A DNA stretch of 64,000 nucleotides from Streptomyces sp. CB01580 (lineage in GTDB: Bacteria > Actinomycetota > Actinomycetes > Streptomycetales > Streptomycetaceae): contig NZ_LIXJ01000010.1 in assembly GCF_001905795.1 (NCBI RefSeq), forward strand, positions 164,881 through 228,880, given 5' to 3'. The notes under the pieces were generated by a model. That model was not told where the DNA came from, searched no databases, and saw only the letters and a list, made by a program, of their open reading frames with translations. This document shows positions 53,880-62,055 of this stretch, piece by piece (position 1 is the first letter of the stretch; every line of letters starts with the position of its first letter). The position numbers and the translations under genes are program-made.

Positions 53880-54275
53880 ATGAAGCGTTCCGCCGTGAAC
53901 CCGTGGGAATGGTCGCTCAAGTTCGGCTTCAACCAGGGCGAGGTCGTCGAGGAGCACACCCGGATGCTCGTCTGCGCCGGGCAGACGTCGCTCGACGACG
54001 ACGGCGAGGTGGCGTACCCCGGCGACATGGCGCGGCAGATCGGCCAGGCGCTCGACAACGTGGAGGCGGTGCTCGCCGAGGCCGGCATGGACCTCACCCA
54101 CGTCGTCCGGCTCAACATGTACACCACCGACATGCAGCTGTTCCTGGAACACGTGAGCGTCATGGGCAAGCGCCTCGAAGCGGTCCAGGCGGCCCCGCCC
54201 GGATCGCTGCTCCAGGTCTCCGGGCTGGCGTTCCCGGAGCTGCTGGTGGAGCTCGAGGCCACGGCTGTGGGCTGA
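53880..54275 (+). CDS. RidA/YjgF (Rid) family protein
   Basis: A 131-residue Rid-family protein: NPWEWSLKFGFNQGEVVEEHTRMLVCAGQTSLDDDGEV, GDMARQIGQALDNVEAVLAEAGMDLTHVVRLNMYTTD, FPELLVELEATAVG. The canonical RidA Arg105 that anchors the carboxylate in enamine/imine deaminases falls in the ...GLAFPELLVELEA segment, where no Arg is present, so it is not a standard imine deaminase. RBS AGGAAAGGAA precedes ATG 53880. Within the NRPS operon it may process an imine or enamine, or catalyse a condensation. Confidence 0.9.
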   Translation: MKRSAVNPWEWSLKFGFNQGEVVEEHTRMLVCAGQTSLDDDGEVAYPGDMARQIGQALDNVEAVLAEAGMDLTHVVRLNMYTTDMQLFLEHVSVMGKRLEAVQAAPPGSLLQVSGLAFPELLVELEATAVG

Positions 54276-54278
54276 CGG

Positions 54279-55646
54279 ATGAGCAGGCAGGAGCAACGGG
54301 CCGTGCCGCTCCGGCAGATCTTCCGGCTGCACCCGGGACCCCGCTCCGGGGCGGAACCGCAGGCGGGGCGGCACGCCGGGGAAGGCACGCGGCCGGGCCA
54401 CGGTCGTACCGCGGACCCGGCCGCCGGGCACGCCCCGGCCCCGGAGGGAAGCGGGAGGCCGGGGCCGGAACGCGGCCCGGTGGCGCGGCTGTGGGCGGCG
54501 GGCCGCCTCTCGATGACGGTCCTCCTCGACGACAAGGAGCCGCTGTACACGCTCCTGCCCCGCACCCGCCCCCCGGCCCGGCCGGACACGGCCCCGCCCG
54601 GCGCCCTCGCGCTGTCGCGGTTCGCCGTGATCCGGTGGCACGGGGACGCGTTCGTCATCGAGTCCCCGCGCGCCTGGTGCGACGTCCGGCTGCGCGATCC
54701 GGCGCTGCTCGGCGTGCTGACCGGAGCCGGGGAACGGGGCCGCGACGGCCTTCCGGACGCGGTCGTGGAGCGGCTGGGACGGGATCTGTGGTGGGCGGGC
54801 CTGGCCGTCCCTCCGGCGGACGACACCGAGGGCACGGAGCCGTCGCTGCGTCAATGGGCCCCGCACGAGCTGTGGTTCCACAGCCGCACCAGGATGTCGG
54901 GACGGCAGCCGGACGAGGGCTTCGGGAAGACCGACTGGGCACGGGGCGCCTTCGCCCCGCTCCCCGCCCGGCGCCCGTCGTTCCCCGGCCCCGGCATCGG
55001 GCTTTGCCGTCCCGACCTGGGCCTGCTCCGCACCACCGACCCGTCCCTGACCACCGTCATGGAGACCCGCAGGACGATCCGTGCCCACGACGACGCGGCC
55101 CCGCTCACCCACGACCAGCTCGGGGAGTTCCTCTTCCGCTGCTGCCGCAACCGGTGGAAGGCGGAGCTGCGCGGGGTCGAATACGTCAGCCGCCCCTATC
55201 CGGCGGGCGGTTCCGGGTACGAGCTGGAGATCTACCCGGTGGTCGCGAACGTCGCCGGCCTCGCCCCGGCGCTGTACCACTACGACCCGCAGGACCACCG
55301 GCTGGAGCGGGTGTGCGGGCGGACGCCCGACGTGCGACGCCTGCTCGCGCTGGCGGCCCGGCTCGCCGACCAGGAGCGGCCGCCTCAGGTCCTGCTGGTG
55401 GTGGCGGCCCGCTTCGGCCGCCTGATGTGGTCCTACCAGGGCATGCCGTACGCGCTGATCATGAAGCACACCGGGGTGCTGTTCCAGACGATGTACACCG
55501 TCGCGACGGCGATGGGACTGGCACCGTGCGCGCTGGGGACCGGGGACTCCGACGCGTTCGCACGGGCCACGGGCCTCGACCCGTACGCCGAGGCGAGCGT
55601 CGGGGAGTTCATGCTCGGCAGCCGGCCGACGACCGGATCCATGTGA
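54279..55646 (+). CDS. SagB/ThcOx-type FMN dehydrogenase (azoline oxidase-like)
   Basis: A 455-residue SagB-family nitroreductase-fold protein. After a Gly/Pro-rich insert (about residues 20-70) the N-terminal peptide-clamp-like part is followed by the FMN domain: METRRTIRAHDDAAPLTHDQLGEFLFRCCRNR, YPAGGSGYELEIYPVV, ALYHYDPQDHRLER, YALIMKHTGVLFQTMYTVATAMGLAPCALGTGDSD, and EFMLGSRP. This family oxidises thiazolines/oxazolines to thiazoles/oxazoles (McbC, SagB, ThcOx). With the Cy-A(Cys) module in NRPS1, thiazoline aromatisation is the natural role. It starts 3 bp after the RidA gene. Confidence 0.9.
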   Translation: MSRQEQRAVPLRQIFRLHPGPRSGAEPQAGRHAGEGTRPGHGRTADPAAGHAPAPEGSGRPGPERGPVARLWAAGRLSMTVLLDDKEPLYTLLPRTRPPARPDTAPPGALALSRFAVIRWHGDAFVIESPRAWCDVRLRDPALLGVLTGAGERGRDGLPDAVVERLGRDLWWAGLAVPPADDTEGTEPSLRQWAPHELWFHSRTRMSGRQPDEGFGKTDWARGAFAPLPARRPSFPGPGIGLCRPDLGLLRTTDPSLTTVMETRRTIRAHDDAAPLTHDQLGEFLFRCCRNRWKAELRGVEYVSRPYPAGGSGYELEIYPVVANVAGLAPALYHYDPQDHRLERVCGRTPDVRRLLALAARLADQERPPQVLLVVAARFGRLMWSYQGMPYALIMKHTGVLFQTMYTVATAMGLAPCALGTGDSDAFARATGLDPYAEASVGEFMLGSRPTTGSM

Positions 55647-55668
55647 GCGCCGATCAGGAGAGAGCCGT

Positions 55669-56703
55669 ATGCAGACACCGTTGATCATGAGTGAGGGCCG
55701 GTGCGCGGTGTGGGAGGAGCCGATCGGTCCCGCGGGCGTGCGCATCCGCGAGCGCGCCGTGTCGGACCCGCTGCCCGGTCAGGTGACCGTCAGGGTCAGG
55801 GCCGCCGGACTCAACCACCTCGACCTGTGGGTGGTCACCGGGGCCCAGCGCGTCGAACCGCCCCGGGTCATCTCCGCGGACGGCGCGGGTGTGGTGGAGG
55901 CCAGCGGCTGCGACGAGTGGGCGGTGGGCGACGAGGTCCTGTTCTACCCCGTGTCGGCCTGCTGGCGGTGCGAGCACTGCCGGGGTGGGCAGCAGGTGCG
56001 GTGCAGCAGGTTCGCCGTCCTCGGGGAGCACTCCGACGGCGCGGCCTGCGAGCTGGTCCGGCTCCCCGGCCACGCCCTGCGGCGCAAGCCGGCGGGCCTC
56101 GGCTGGGAGGAGGCCGCCGCCATGCCGCTGGCGTATCTGACGGCATGGCGGATGATCGTCACCCGCGCACGGCTCAAGGCCGGTGAGACGATGCTGGTCA
56201 CCGGGGGCAGCGGCGCGGTGGGCACCGCGGCCGTGCTGATCGGGAAGCACCTCGGGGCGCGGGTGCTCGCCACGACCCGGTCGAAGGAGAAGGAACCGCA
56301 GCTCAGGGCGGTCGGTGCCGACGGCGTGTTCAGCTCGTCGGGCTTCTCCCGTTCCGTCCTCGACGTCACCGACGGGCACGGCGCCGACGTGGTCTTCGAA
56401 CACGTCGGCGCGGCCACCTTCGACGAGTCCCTGCGCTCGGCCGCCTTCGGCGGGCGCGTGGTGACCTGCGGGGCCACCAGCGGCCTCGTCACCCCGGTCA
56501 ACCTGCCGCGGGTGTTCGTGCGCCAGCTGGAGATCCTGGGGTCGACGGCGGGCAACGCCGAGGAGTTCACGGATCTGGTACGGGCCGCGGACGAGGGGCT
56601 GAGGCCCGTCGTGGCCCGGACGTACCCCTTCGCCGAGGTGAGCGACGCGCTGGCGTTCCTCGACAAGTCCGACCAGGTGGGCAAGGTGGTCCTCACCATG
56701 TGA
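55669..56703 (+). CDS. Zinc-type MDR oxidoreductase
   Basis: A 344-residue medium-chain dehydrogenase/reductase. GLNHLDLWVVTGAQ and SADGAGVVEASG are of the crotonyl-reductase/quinone-reductase-like group; the structural zinc lobe CWRCEHCRGGQQVRC retains four cysteines. The Rossmann motif is MLVTGGSGAVGTAAVLIGKHLGARVLATTRSKEKE. Lacking a catalytic Cys-His pair, it is more likely an enoyl or alkenal reductase than an alcohol dehydrogenase. RBS AGGAGAGAG precedes ATG 55669. It is the last forward gene of the cluster. Confidence 0.9.
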   Translation: MQTPLIMSEGRCAVWEEPIGPAGVRIRERAVSDPLPGQVTVRVRAAGLNHLDLWVVTGAQRVEPPRVISADGAGVVEASGCDEWAVGDEVLFYPVSACWRCEHCRGGQQVRCSRFAVLGEHSDGAACELVRLPGHALRRKPAGLGWEEAAAMPLAYLTAWRMIVTRARLKAGETMLVTGGSGAVGTAAVLIGKHLGARVLATTRSKEKEPQLRAVGADGVFSSSGFSRSVLDVTDGHGADVVFEHVGAATFDESLRSAAFGGRVVTCGATSGLVTPVNLPRVFVRQLEILGSTAGNAEEFTDLVRAADEGLRPVVARTYPFAEVSDALAFLDKSDQVGKVVLTM

Positions 56704-56742
56704 CGCGTCCTCGTGGGGCGGGGCGTCCCCACACGGCGGGGC

Positions 56743-56771
56743 GGCGGGTCCGGTGCGCGACCGGACCCGCC
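56743..56771. terminator. Bidirectional terminator at the cluster's convergence point
   Basis: A perfect 12-bp stem (56743-56754 with 56760-56771) and 5-base loop lie between the stops of the MDR gene and the CreD-like gene. Confidence 0.9.
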
Positions 56772-56784
56772 TCCGCGCACGGCC

Positions 56785-58224
56785 TCACCCGGTGCCGGCC
56801 TCCGGCCCGGGGCCCGCCGCGGGCCCGTCGACGTGCCGCAGCGCGCGGTCGACGAGCACGCCCGCCATCCCGAGGTAGCGGCGCGGGTCGAGCAGGTCCT
56901 CCAGCGGGTGCGCGGCCAGCAGCGTGCCCAGCTCGGGGTCGAGCGCCACCGCCTCGGCGAACGGCACGCCGTCCGCGGACGCCTTGTGCGCGATGCGGGT
57001 GACGCACCGCTTGGCACGGACCCGGCCCAGCTCGGCCGTGAGCCGGACGGCCAGCCGCTCGGCCAGGATCCGCCCCTCGGTCGCCCCGGTGTTGGCCCAC
57101 ATCCGGTCCGGCAACGGCACCAGCCCCTCGGCCAGTTCGGCCGCCGTCCGCGCGGACCCCCCGGCCAGCCGCAGCACCTCGCGCAACGGCTGCCACTCCG
57201 CCTGCCAGGTGCCGCCCGGCCGCTCGTCCTCCGCGAGCATGCACCGGGCCAGCACCGAGACGTAGGCCGGGACCTGGAGCGCGGCCGACACCAGCAGCGA
57301 GGCGAGAACCGGATTGCGCTTCTGCGGCATGGCGGACGAGGCGCCCCGGCCCTCGCCGCCCGGTTCGAGACCCTCGCCGACCTCGGTGCGCGTCATGTTC
57401 TGGACGTCGAGCCCGAACTTCCCCAAGGCACCCACCACGATGGCGAGTTCATTGCCCAGCGCCACGAACGGTGCCCGCGAGGTGTGCCAGGGCAGTAGCG
57501 GTTCGGCCAGCCCCGTCTCGTCCGCGAAGGCCCGGACGAGGGCCAGCGCCGCGGGCGTGCCCCCCTGCACGGGGACCCCGTCGGCCAGGGCGAACTCGTG
57601 ATAGGCCGACAACGTCCCTGCCGCACCGCCCAGTTGGGCCGGCAGCGCCGACGCCGCCGCGGCCAGCCGCCGATCGGCGTCGTCGACGGCGCACATCCAG
57701 CCCGCGGCCTTCAGCCCGAAGGTGGTCGGCACGGCGTGCTGGGTGAGCGTACGGGCCGGCATCACGGTGTCGCGGTGCTCGGCGGCGAGAGAGGCGAGCG
57801 CCGCGACCACCCGGCGCAGATCCGCCCGGACGAGGGCGGCCGCACGCCCGGCGACCAGCATCGCCGCGGTGTCCATGATGTCCTGGCTGGTGCTGCCGCG
57901 GTGCACGTGGTCGGCCGCCTCGGGCGCGTACGCCGCCACCCGCTCGGTCAGGTCCGCCACCAGCGCCACCACGGGATTCGCCGCGTTCCGCGCCCGCCGG
58001 GCCAGCGACACCGGATCCAGCCGGGCGTCCCGGGTGACCTCGGTGATCGCCTCGGCCGCGCTCCCCGGGACGAACCCGAGCCGGGCCTGGGCCCGCGCGA
58101 GGGCGGCCTCGGCGTCCAGCATGGCCTGGAGCCACGCCTCGTCCGAGACCGCGGCCTCGACCGGGGCACCGGCCCGGACCGTGGACAGCAGACCGGTGTC
58201 GGTTCCCGGCGGATGCTCGGACAT
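56785..58224 (-). CDS. creD: CreD-like nitrosuccinate lyase
   Basis: A 479-residue member of the fumarase/aspartase superfamily, CMLE/adenylosuccinate-lyase-like group. Blocks: HRGSTSQDIMDTAAML (near 105), ARTLTQHAVPTTFGLKAAGW (near 155), and the signature GRGASSAMPQKRNPVLASLL (near 295) with the mobile catalytic Ser. Alone this could be called 3-carboxy-cis,cis-muconate cycloisomerase, but no protocatechuate genes are present and the gene sits 5 bp behind a CreE-like monooxygenase. In cremeomycin, fosfazinomycin and alanosine pathways this lyase releases nitrous acid and fumarate from nitrosuccinate. ATG 58224 has GAGAGGAA upstream. The assignment rests on family memory plus pairing. Confidence 0.82.
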   Translation of the reverse strand: MSEHPPGTDTGLLSTVRAGAPVEAAVSDEAWLQAMLDAEAALARAQARLGFVPGSAAEAITEVTRDARLDPVSLARRARNAANPVVALVADLTERVAAYAPEAADHVHRGSTSQDIMDTAAMLVAGRAAALVRADLRRVVAALASLAAEHRDTVMPARTLTQHAVPTTFGLKAAGWMCAVDDADRRLAAAASALPAQLGGAAGTLSAYHEFALADGVPVQGGTPAALALVRAFADETGLAEPLLPWHTSRAPFVALGNELAIVVGALGKFGLDVQNMTRTEVGEGLEPGGEGRGASSAMPQKRNPVLASLLVSAALQVPAYVSVLARCMLAEDERPGGTWQAEWQPLREVLRLAGGSARTAAELAEGLVPLPDRMWANTGATEGRILAERLAVRLTAELGRVRAKRCVTRIAHKASADGVPFAEAVALDPELGTLLAAHPLEDLLDPRRYLGMAGVLVDRALRHVDGPAAGPGPEAGTG

Positions 58225-58229
58225 GACGG

Positions 58230-60200
58230 TCAGTTCCTCTCGTGAGCGGCGTAGGAGCGGGCGGATCCGGCGGCCTCGGACCCCGGCCGGGCGCCCGCGC
58301 GGAGCGCGGCCCTGGCCATGGCGTCGGAGTCGCCGAGGATCACGGAGTTCACCCCCGGACGGACCCCGGCGGCCGTGACCCAGTGGACGTGCTCGGTCGG
58401 CACGCCGTACGCGAAGCGGGCGGGATGGGGGAGACCGGCGGCATCCACCACGTGGTACGGAGCCCGGCTCACCGCGAGGCCGCCCGTCGGGTACCCGGCC
58501 CCGTCCGGGTCGGGGACGACGTACGGGCGGCACTGCCCGCGGGCGAGCATGGACCTCATGAGCGGATCGCGGGTGCGCCGGACGTCCGGCTCCGGAAGCC
58601 GGGCCTCGACCAGCGCGTCCACCAGCAGCGGGCGGTCGCCGGTCAGGTCCGACGTGACGGCGAAGCGGCCGGTGCCGGGGTCCGGGGCCACTGACATGCC
58701 GGGGCCCACGAGCCGCAGGACGCCCGCCTCCATGAGGGCGATCATCTCCTGGATCCGGCGCACCGGCGGCCCGATGGACAGGAAGGCGTTCATGGGGGTG
58801 TACCAGCCGTCGAGGTCGTCCCGGTACGAAGCGCCGCCTATCCCGCCGTGGTCGACCACGAGCCGTATCTCGTTGCGCAGATCGCGCAGCACGTCGAGCG
58901 CGCTCTTGACGGGGTCGGTGACATTGCCGCGCACCGCGTGCGCCACGTCCCGCTCCAGATGGCCGAGCAGCCAGGCGTTGAACCCGGCGACCCCCTCCAG
59001 CGCGCCGGGCGGGCAGGGCCGGTTCACCGTGTCCCAGTCCCACCGGTCGCCGGGGCCGATCCCGTACTCGCCCAGCAGCCTGTCCTCGTCGCTCCCTCCG
59101 CCCCCGGCCAGGACGGTCTTGACGTACCGGGGGAGGAAGTCGGCGGCCGCCTCGGGGCCGCGGCGCTCCGCGAGCAGCGCCGCGTAGTACACGCTCTCGA
59201 TCTCCTTGGTCACCAGCGGCCACACCTGCCGCCGGAATCCGGCCGGCGCGCCCGCGTCCGCCGCCGCGCGCAGGGACGAGAGGACGTCGGGGGTCAGGAA
59301 CAGCGGCTCGTGGCGCTCGGACACGCCCTTCTCGTTCTCGCCCCGGGCGTGGTACGGGACGCCGCGGCGCGAGCCCGCCAGCAGCCGCGGTTCCTCGCCC
59401 GACGGCTCGTACACGAACCCGCCGTCGCGGGGACGGAAGCGGCCCCCGCGTCCGGAGGTGAACAGGGCCATGTAGTCGAAGAAGTTGAGGCCCAGCCCGC
59501 ACAGGGCGACGAGGTCCCCCGCGCCGATCGCGGAGAGGTCGACGTCGGCCGGGTTGGCCGGCGGGACATGGACGCGCCCGTGCGCGCGGGCGTGCCCGGC
59601 CAGCGCCCGTGTCCCGTCGCCCGGGTCCGTGTCGCAGTGGCCCTGCGCCAGGACGACCGCGTCGACGCCGCCGACCGTCGTGCCGTCGTCCAGCACGACG
59701 TCCTGACGGCCGTCCGCGCGGTCGTCGACGGCCACCGCGGTCGCCCGCCGGACGTCGACCACGACGCCGCAGGGAGCGGTGCGGCAGACGAACCGGAACG
59801 CCCAGCAAAGGTAGTGGCCGTAGAAGGCCCGGGTCGGATAGGTGTCGGGTCCCAGGCTCGCGGCCTCCCGCAGGACCTCGGCGGGCAGGCCGTCGTCGAG
59901 CCCGTCGGCCAGGGGGAGGAGGCCCGCCCACGCGTGGAGGCTGGGCCCCTCCACGATCGGCCCCGCGCAGCTCACACCGGGGTCGGTGAAGATCGTGATC
60001 TGGGACGCCACGGTGTTCATGAGCAGTTGGCCGGACTGGTCCGTGCGCCAGACCCGGCCGGCGCCCGGCGGATACGGATCGATCACATGGATGACGCAGT
60101 TTCTCTTTCCGGCGACGACGGGCGCGTTGGCGCAGAGCCTCTCCACCACGGAGAGCCCGCGAGGCCCCGCGCCGATCACGGCGACGGATATCCCGGCCAT
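58230..60200 (-). CDS. creE: CreE-like FAD-dependent aspartate N-oxygenase (nitrosuccinate-forming)
   Basis: A 656-residue NAD_binding_9-type flavoprotein. FAD motif VAVIGAGPRGLSVVERL at residues 5-21; IDPYPPGAGRVWRTDQSGQLLMNTVASQITIFTD near 40-75; YPTRAFYGHYLCWAFR; VDAVVLAQGH; GLGLNFFDYMALFTSGRGGRF; GVPTEHVHWVTAAG near the C terminus. Length and blocks fit CreE/FzmM enzymes, which oxidise L-aspartate through N-hydroxyaspartate to nitrosuccinate using NADPH and oxygen. The adjacent CreD-like lyase completes the aspartate-nitrosuccinate pathway. It is the fourth gene of the reverse operon, 3 bp after the methyltransferase. Confidence 0.82.
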   Translation of the reverse strand: MAGISVAVIGAGPRGLSVVERLCANAPVVAGKRNCVIHVIDPYPPGAGRVWRTDQSGQLLMNTVASQITIFTDPGVSCAGPIVEGPSLHAWAGLLPLADGLDDGLPAEVLREAASLGPDTYPTRAFYGHYLCWAFRFVCRTAPCGVVVDVRRATAVAVDDRADGRQDVVLDDGTTVGGVDAVVLAQGHCDTDPGDGTRALAGHARAHGRVHVPPANPADVDLSAIGAGDLVALCGLGLNFFDYMALFTSGRGGRFRPRDGGFVYEPSGEEPRLLAGSRRGVPYHARGENEKGVSERHEPLFLTPDVLSSLRAAADAGAPAGFRRQVWPLVTKEIESVYYAALLAERRGPEAAADFLPRYVKTVLAGGGGSDEDRLLGEYGIGPGDRWDWDTVNRPCPPGALEGVAGFNAWLLGHLERDVAHAVRGNVTDPVKSALDVLRDLRNEIRLVVDHGGIGGASYRDDLDGWYTPMNAFLSIGPPVRRIQEMIALMEAGVLRLVGPGMSVAPDPGTGRFAVTSDLTGDRPLLVDALVEARLPEPDVRRTRDPLMRSMLARGQCRPYVVPDPDGAGYPTGGLAVSRAPYHVVDAAGLPHPARFAYGVPTEHVHWVTAAGVRPGVNSVILGDSDAMARAALRAGARPGSEAAGSARSYAAHERN

Positions 60201-60203
60201 GGA

Positions 60204-61025
60204 TCATTCGGCCTTGACGAGGACGGCCTCGAGGTACTCGACCGGGGCGACGAGGCAGCCGTCGGTCGCCCGGTTCCGTTCGTGCCACATGGCGACGAGA
60301 TCGCGTTCGAGCGCCGCCGCCCGGTTCTTCGAGAGCACCGAGAACGTCATCCGGGTCGGCCCGAAGTTGGACCGGAAATGCTCCATCCAGTGTTCCGGCG
60401 AGCGATAACGGAAGACGAAGTCACGGGGGACGGAACGGATTTCGACGACGCCGTCGCCGAACAGCGCGCGCAGCGATTCCGGGTCGCCCCAGTCGGTGGG
60501 GTTCGGCACACCGGGAGTGGGCGGGATGTACGTGGACATGATCCGGAAGAGTTCGCCGAGCGCGCCGTTTCCCGTCCAGCAGGCGAGTCCGATCCGGCCG
60601 CCCGGACGGCAGACCCGCAGCAGTTCGGCCGCCGTCCTCTTCTGGTCGGGCGCGAACATCGCCCCGAAGGCGGAGACCACGACGTCGAACTCGCCGTCGT
60701 CGAAGGGGAGACGCTCCACGTCGCCCTCCACCAGCGCGGCGTCGACGCGCTCCACCTCCAGACGCCGCCGTGCCGCCTCCAGCATGGCGGGGGAGAAGTC
60801 GAGCCCCGTCACCTGTGCGAACCGGCGGGCGGCGGCGATGGTCGCGTTGCCGCTGCCGCAGGCGGCGTCCAGGACCCGCGAGCCGGGCCGCAGGTCGAGC
60901 GTCTCCATGAGCTGCTCGCTCGCGATGACCGTCGACCCGGCGACCGACGTGTAGTCGCCGTCCGACCATCCGGCCTTCTGGAAGTCCTTGAGCGAGGTCG
61001 CGCGAGGCGCGGGAACTGAGGTCAT
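60204..61025 (-). CDS. SAM-dependent class I methyltransferase
   Basis: A 273-residue methyltransferase. Motif I VLDAACGSGNATIAAARRFAQVTGLDFSPAMLEAARRR (about 48-85), motif II/post-I VEGDVERLPFDDGEFDVVVSAFGAMFAPD and motif III LRVCRPGGRIGLACW are typical of UbiE/ArsM-like enzymes (Methyltransf_11/25). The C-terminal lid has DFVFRYRSPEHWMEHFR. ATG 61025 overlaps the DUF2461 stop (ATGA). It could methylate O, N or S of the peptide product; substrate is unknown. Confidence 0.92.
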   Translation of the reverse strand: MTSVPAPRATSLKDFQKAGWSDGDYTSVAGSTVIASEQLMETLDLRPGSRVLDAACGSGNATIAAARRFAQVTGLDFSPAMLEAARRRLEVERVDAALVEGDVERLPFDDGEFDVVVSAFGAMFAPDQKRTAAELLRVCRPGGRIGLACWTGNGALGELFRIMSTYIPPTPGVPNPTDWGDPESLRALFGDGVVEIRSVPRDFVFRYRSPEHWMEHFRSNFGPTRMTFSVLSKNRAAALERDLVAMWHERNRATDGCLVAPVEYLEAVLVKAE

Positions 61026-61663
61026 GTCGGGCTCCAGCCGGATTGGTGGTGCGTCAGCCAGTTTCTCAGGGGTGCCGCCCGGTCCCACGCACCGGTGATC
61101 AGGTCCAGTACGCCGGGGCCGCCGAGCCAGGCGGAGGCGGGCCAGGTCCGATCGGCGGTGAGACTCCGGTGCCGAAGGAGCCTGATGTGCGGATGGTCGG
61201 CGGGCACCCCCCTCGGGGCCGTTCGCAGCCGCTGGCCGCCGATGGTGAAGCCCCGGGCCTCCAGGTCCTCCACGATCGCCAGCAGCGCCCCGCCGGCCGG
61301 GCCGTCCACCGCCCGGCGGAAGCGCTCCACCCACTGCCGGTCCGCCCGGTGGATCCCGACGGACACCGTCAGTTCGGTCGCCGATGCGGAGACGTAGTGG
61401 TGACAGCCGGAGTCGTCGAACTCGATGCCGATCCGGGTGTGATAAGGCCGCCGGTCGGCGGAGAACCGGAGATCCCGGTCGAGCCGGAACATGCGCCCCG
61501 CACCGTAACGCGGCTCCAGGGCGGCGACGAGAGCCTCGGCCGGCTCGCGGACGGCCCGCCGGAAGAGCTCCCGGTGCGCTTCGAAGTAGTCCTTGCTGTT
61601 GTCACGTCCGAGGCCGTCGAAGAATTTCTTGAATTCATCGTCCCAGCCCGTGAATTCGGCCAC
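61022..61663 (-). CDS. DUF2461 family protein
   Basis: A 213-residue DUF2461 (TIGR02453) protein: FTGWDDEFKKFFDGLGRDNSKDYFEAHRELFRRAVREPAEALVAALEPRYG, the RDLRFSADRRPYHTRIGIEF block, and C-terminal AWDRAAPLRNWLTHHQ. The family is common in primary genomes but has no known activity, so its place inside a tight biosynthetic operon (6 bp after mbtH, 4-bp overlap with the methyltransferase) is notable. No cofactor motif is evident. Confidence 0.88.
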   Translation of the reverse strand: MAEFTGWDDEFKKFFDGLGRDNSKDYFEAHRELFRRAVREPAEALVAALEPRYGAGRMFRLDRDLRFSADRRPYHTRIGIEFDDSGCHHYVSASATELTVSVGIHRADRQWVERFRRAVDGPAGGALLAIVEDLEARGFTIGGQRLRTAPRGVPADHPHIRLLRHRSLTADRTWPASAWLGGPGVLDLITGAWDRAAPLRNWLTHHQSGWSPT

Positions 61664-61669
61664 GGGAGG

Positions 61670-61870
61670 TCACTCCCCCATGGCCCGCCGCAGACTCAGC
61701 GGCCGCATGTCCGTCCACACCTCATGAATGTGGGAGAGGCATTCCTCTTTCGATCCGGAAACACCGGTCGTGTGCCAGCCGGCGGGAATCTCCTGATCGG
61801 AACGCCAGATCGAGAACTGTTCCTCGTCGTTTTTCACCACGCTGTAGGTGGCGCTTCCGCTTTCCTGCAC
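61670..61870 (-). CDS. MbtH-like NRPS accessory protein
   Basis: A 66-residue MbtH-like protein with the full signature: VVKNDEEQFSIWRSDQEIPAGW, SGSKEECLSHIHEVWTDMRPLSLR, including the invariant Ser and Trp residues that grip adenylation domains. These proteins bind and activate A domains; one or more of the three A domains here probably need it. It is the first gene of the reverse operon and is divergent from the MFS exporter across 185 bp. Confidence 0.96.
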   Translation of the reverse strand: MQESGSATYSVVKNDEEQFSIWRSDQEIPAGWHTTGVSGSKEECLSHIHEVWTDMRPLSLRRAMGE

Positions 61871-62055
61871 GATGAGTTCCTTCCAGTGCTCAACCGGACC
61901 TGGGGAGCGATGCTCCCGCCTCTCACATGGGGAGTCAAGAACATGTCCGAATCAGGGTACTTGGCCATTGCGGAGGGTATAGCATGAGCCGCCGTTCGCC
62001 GTCGACGGGGGAGCGGACATCGATTCGGTTCACGAATAACAGCGAGGAGCGACAG
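61871..62055. promoter_or_regulatory. Divergent promoter region, mbtH operon and MFS exporter
   Basis: 185 bp between divergent starts must hold both promoters. It is clearly more AT-rich than its surroundings (for example around 61960-62050). No pathway-specific regulator gene is present in the cluster and no clear operator palindrome was found. Confidence 0.55.

Noticed and set aside
56785..58224. 3-carboxy-cis,cis-muconate cycloisomerase or adenylosuccinate lyase role
   Set aside because: The family match allows it, but there are no protocatechuate or purine genes and the partner CreE-like gene points to nitrosuccinate lyase.
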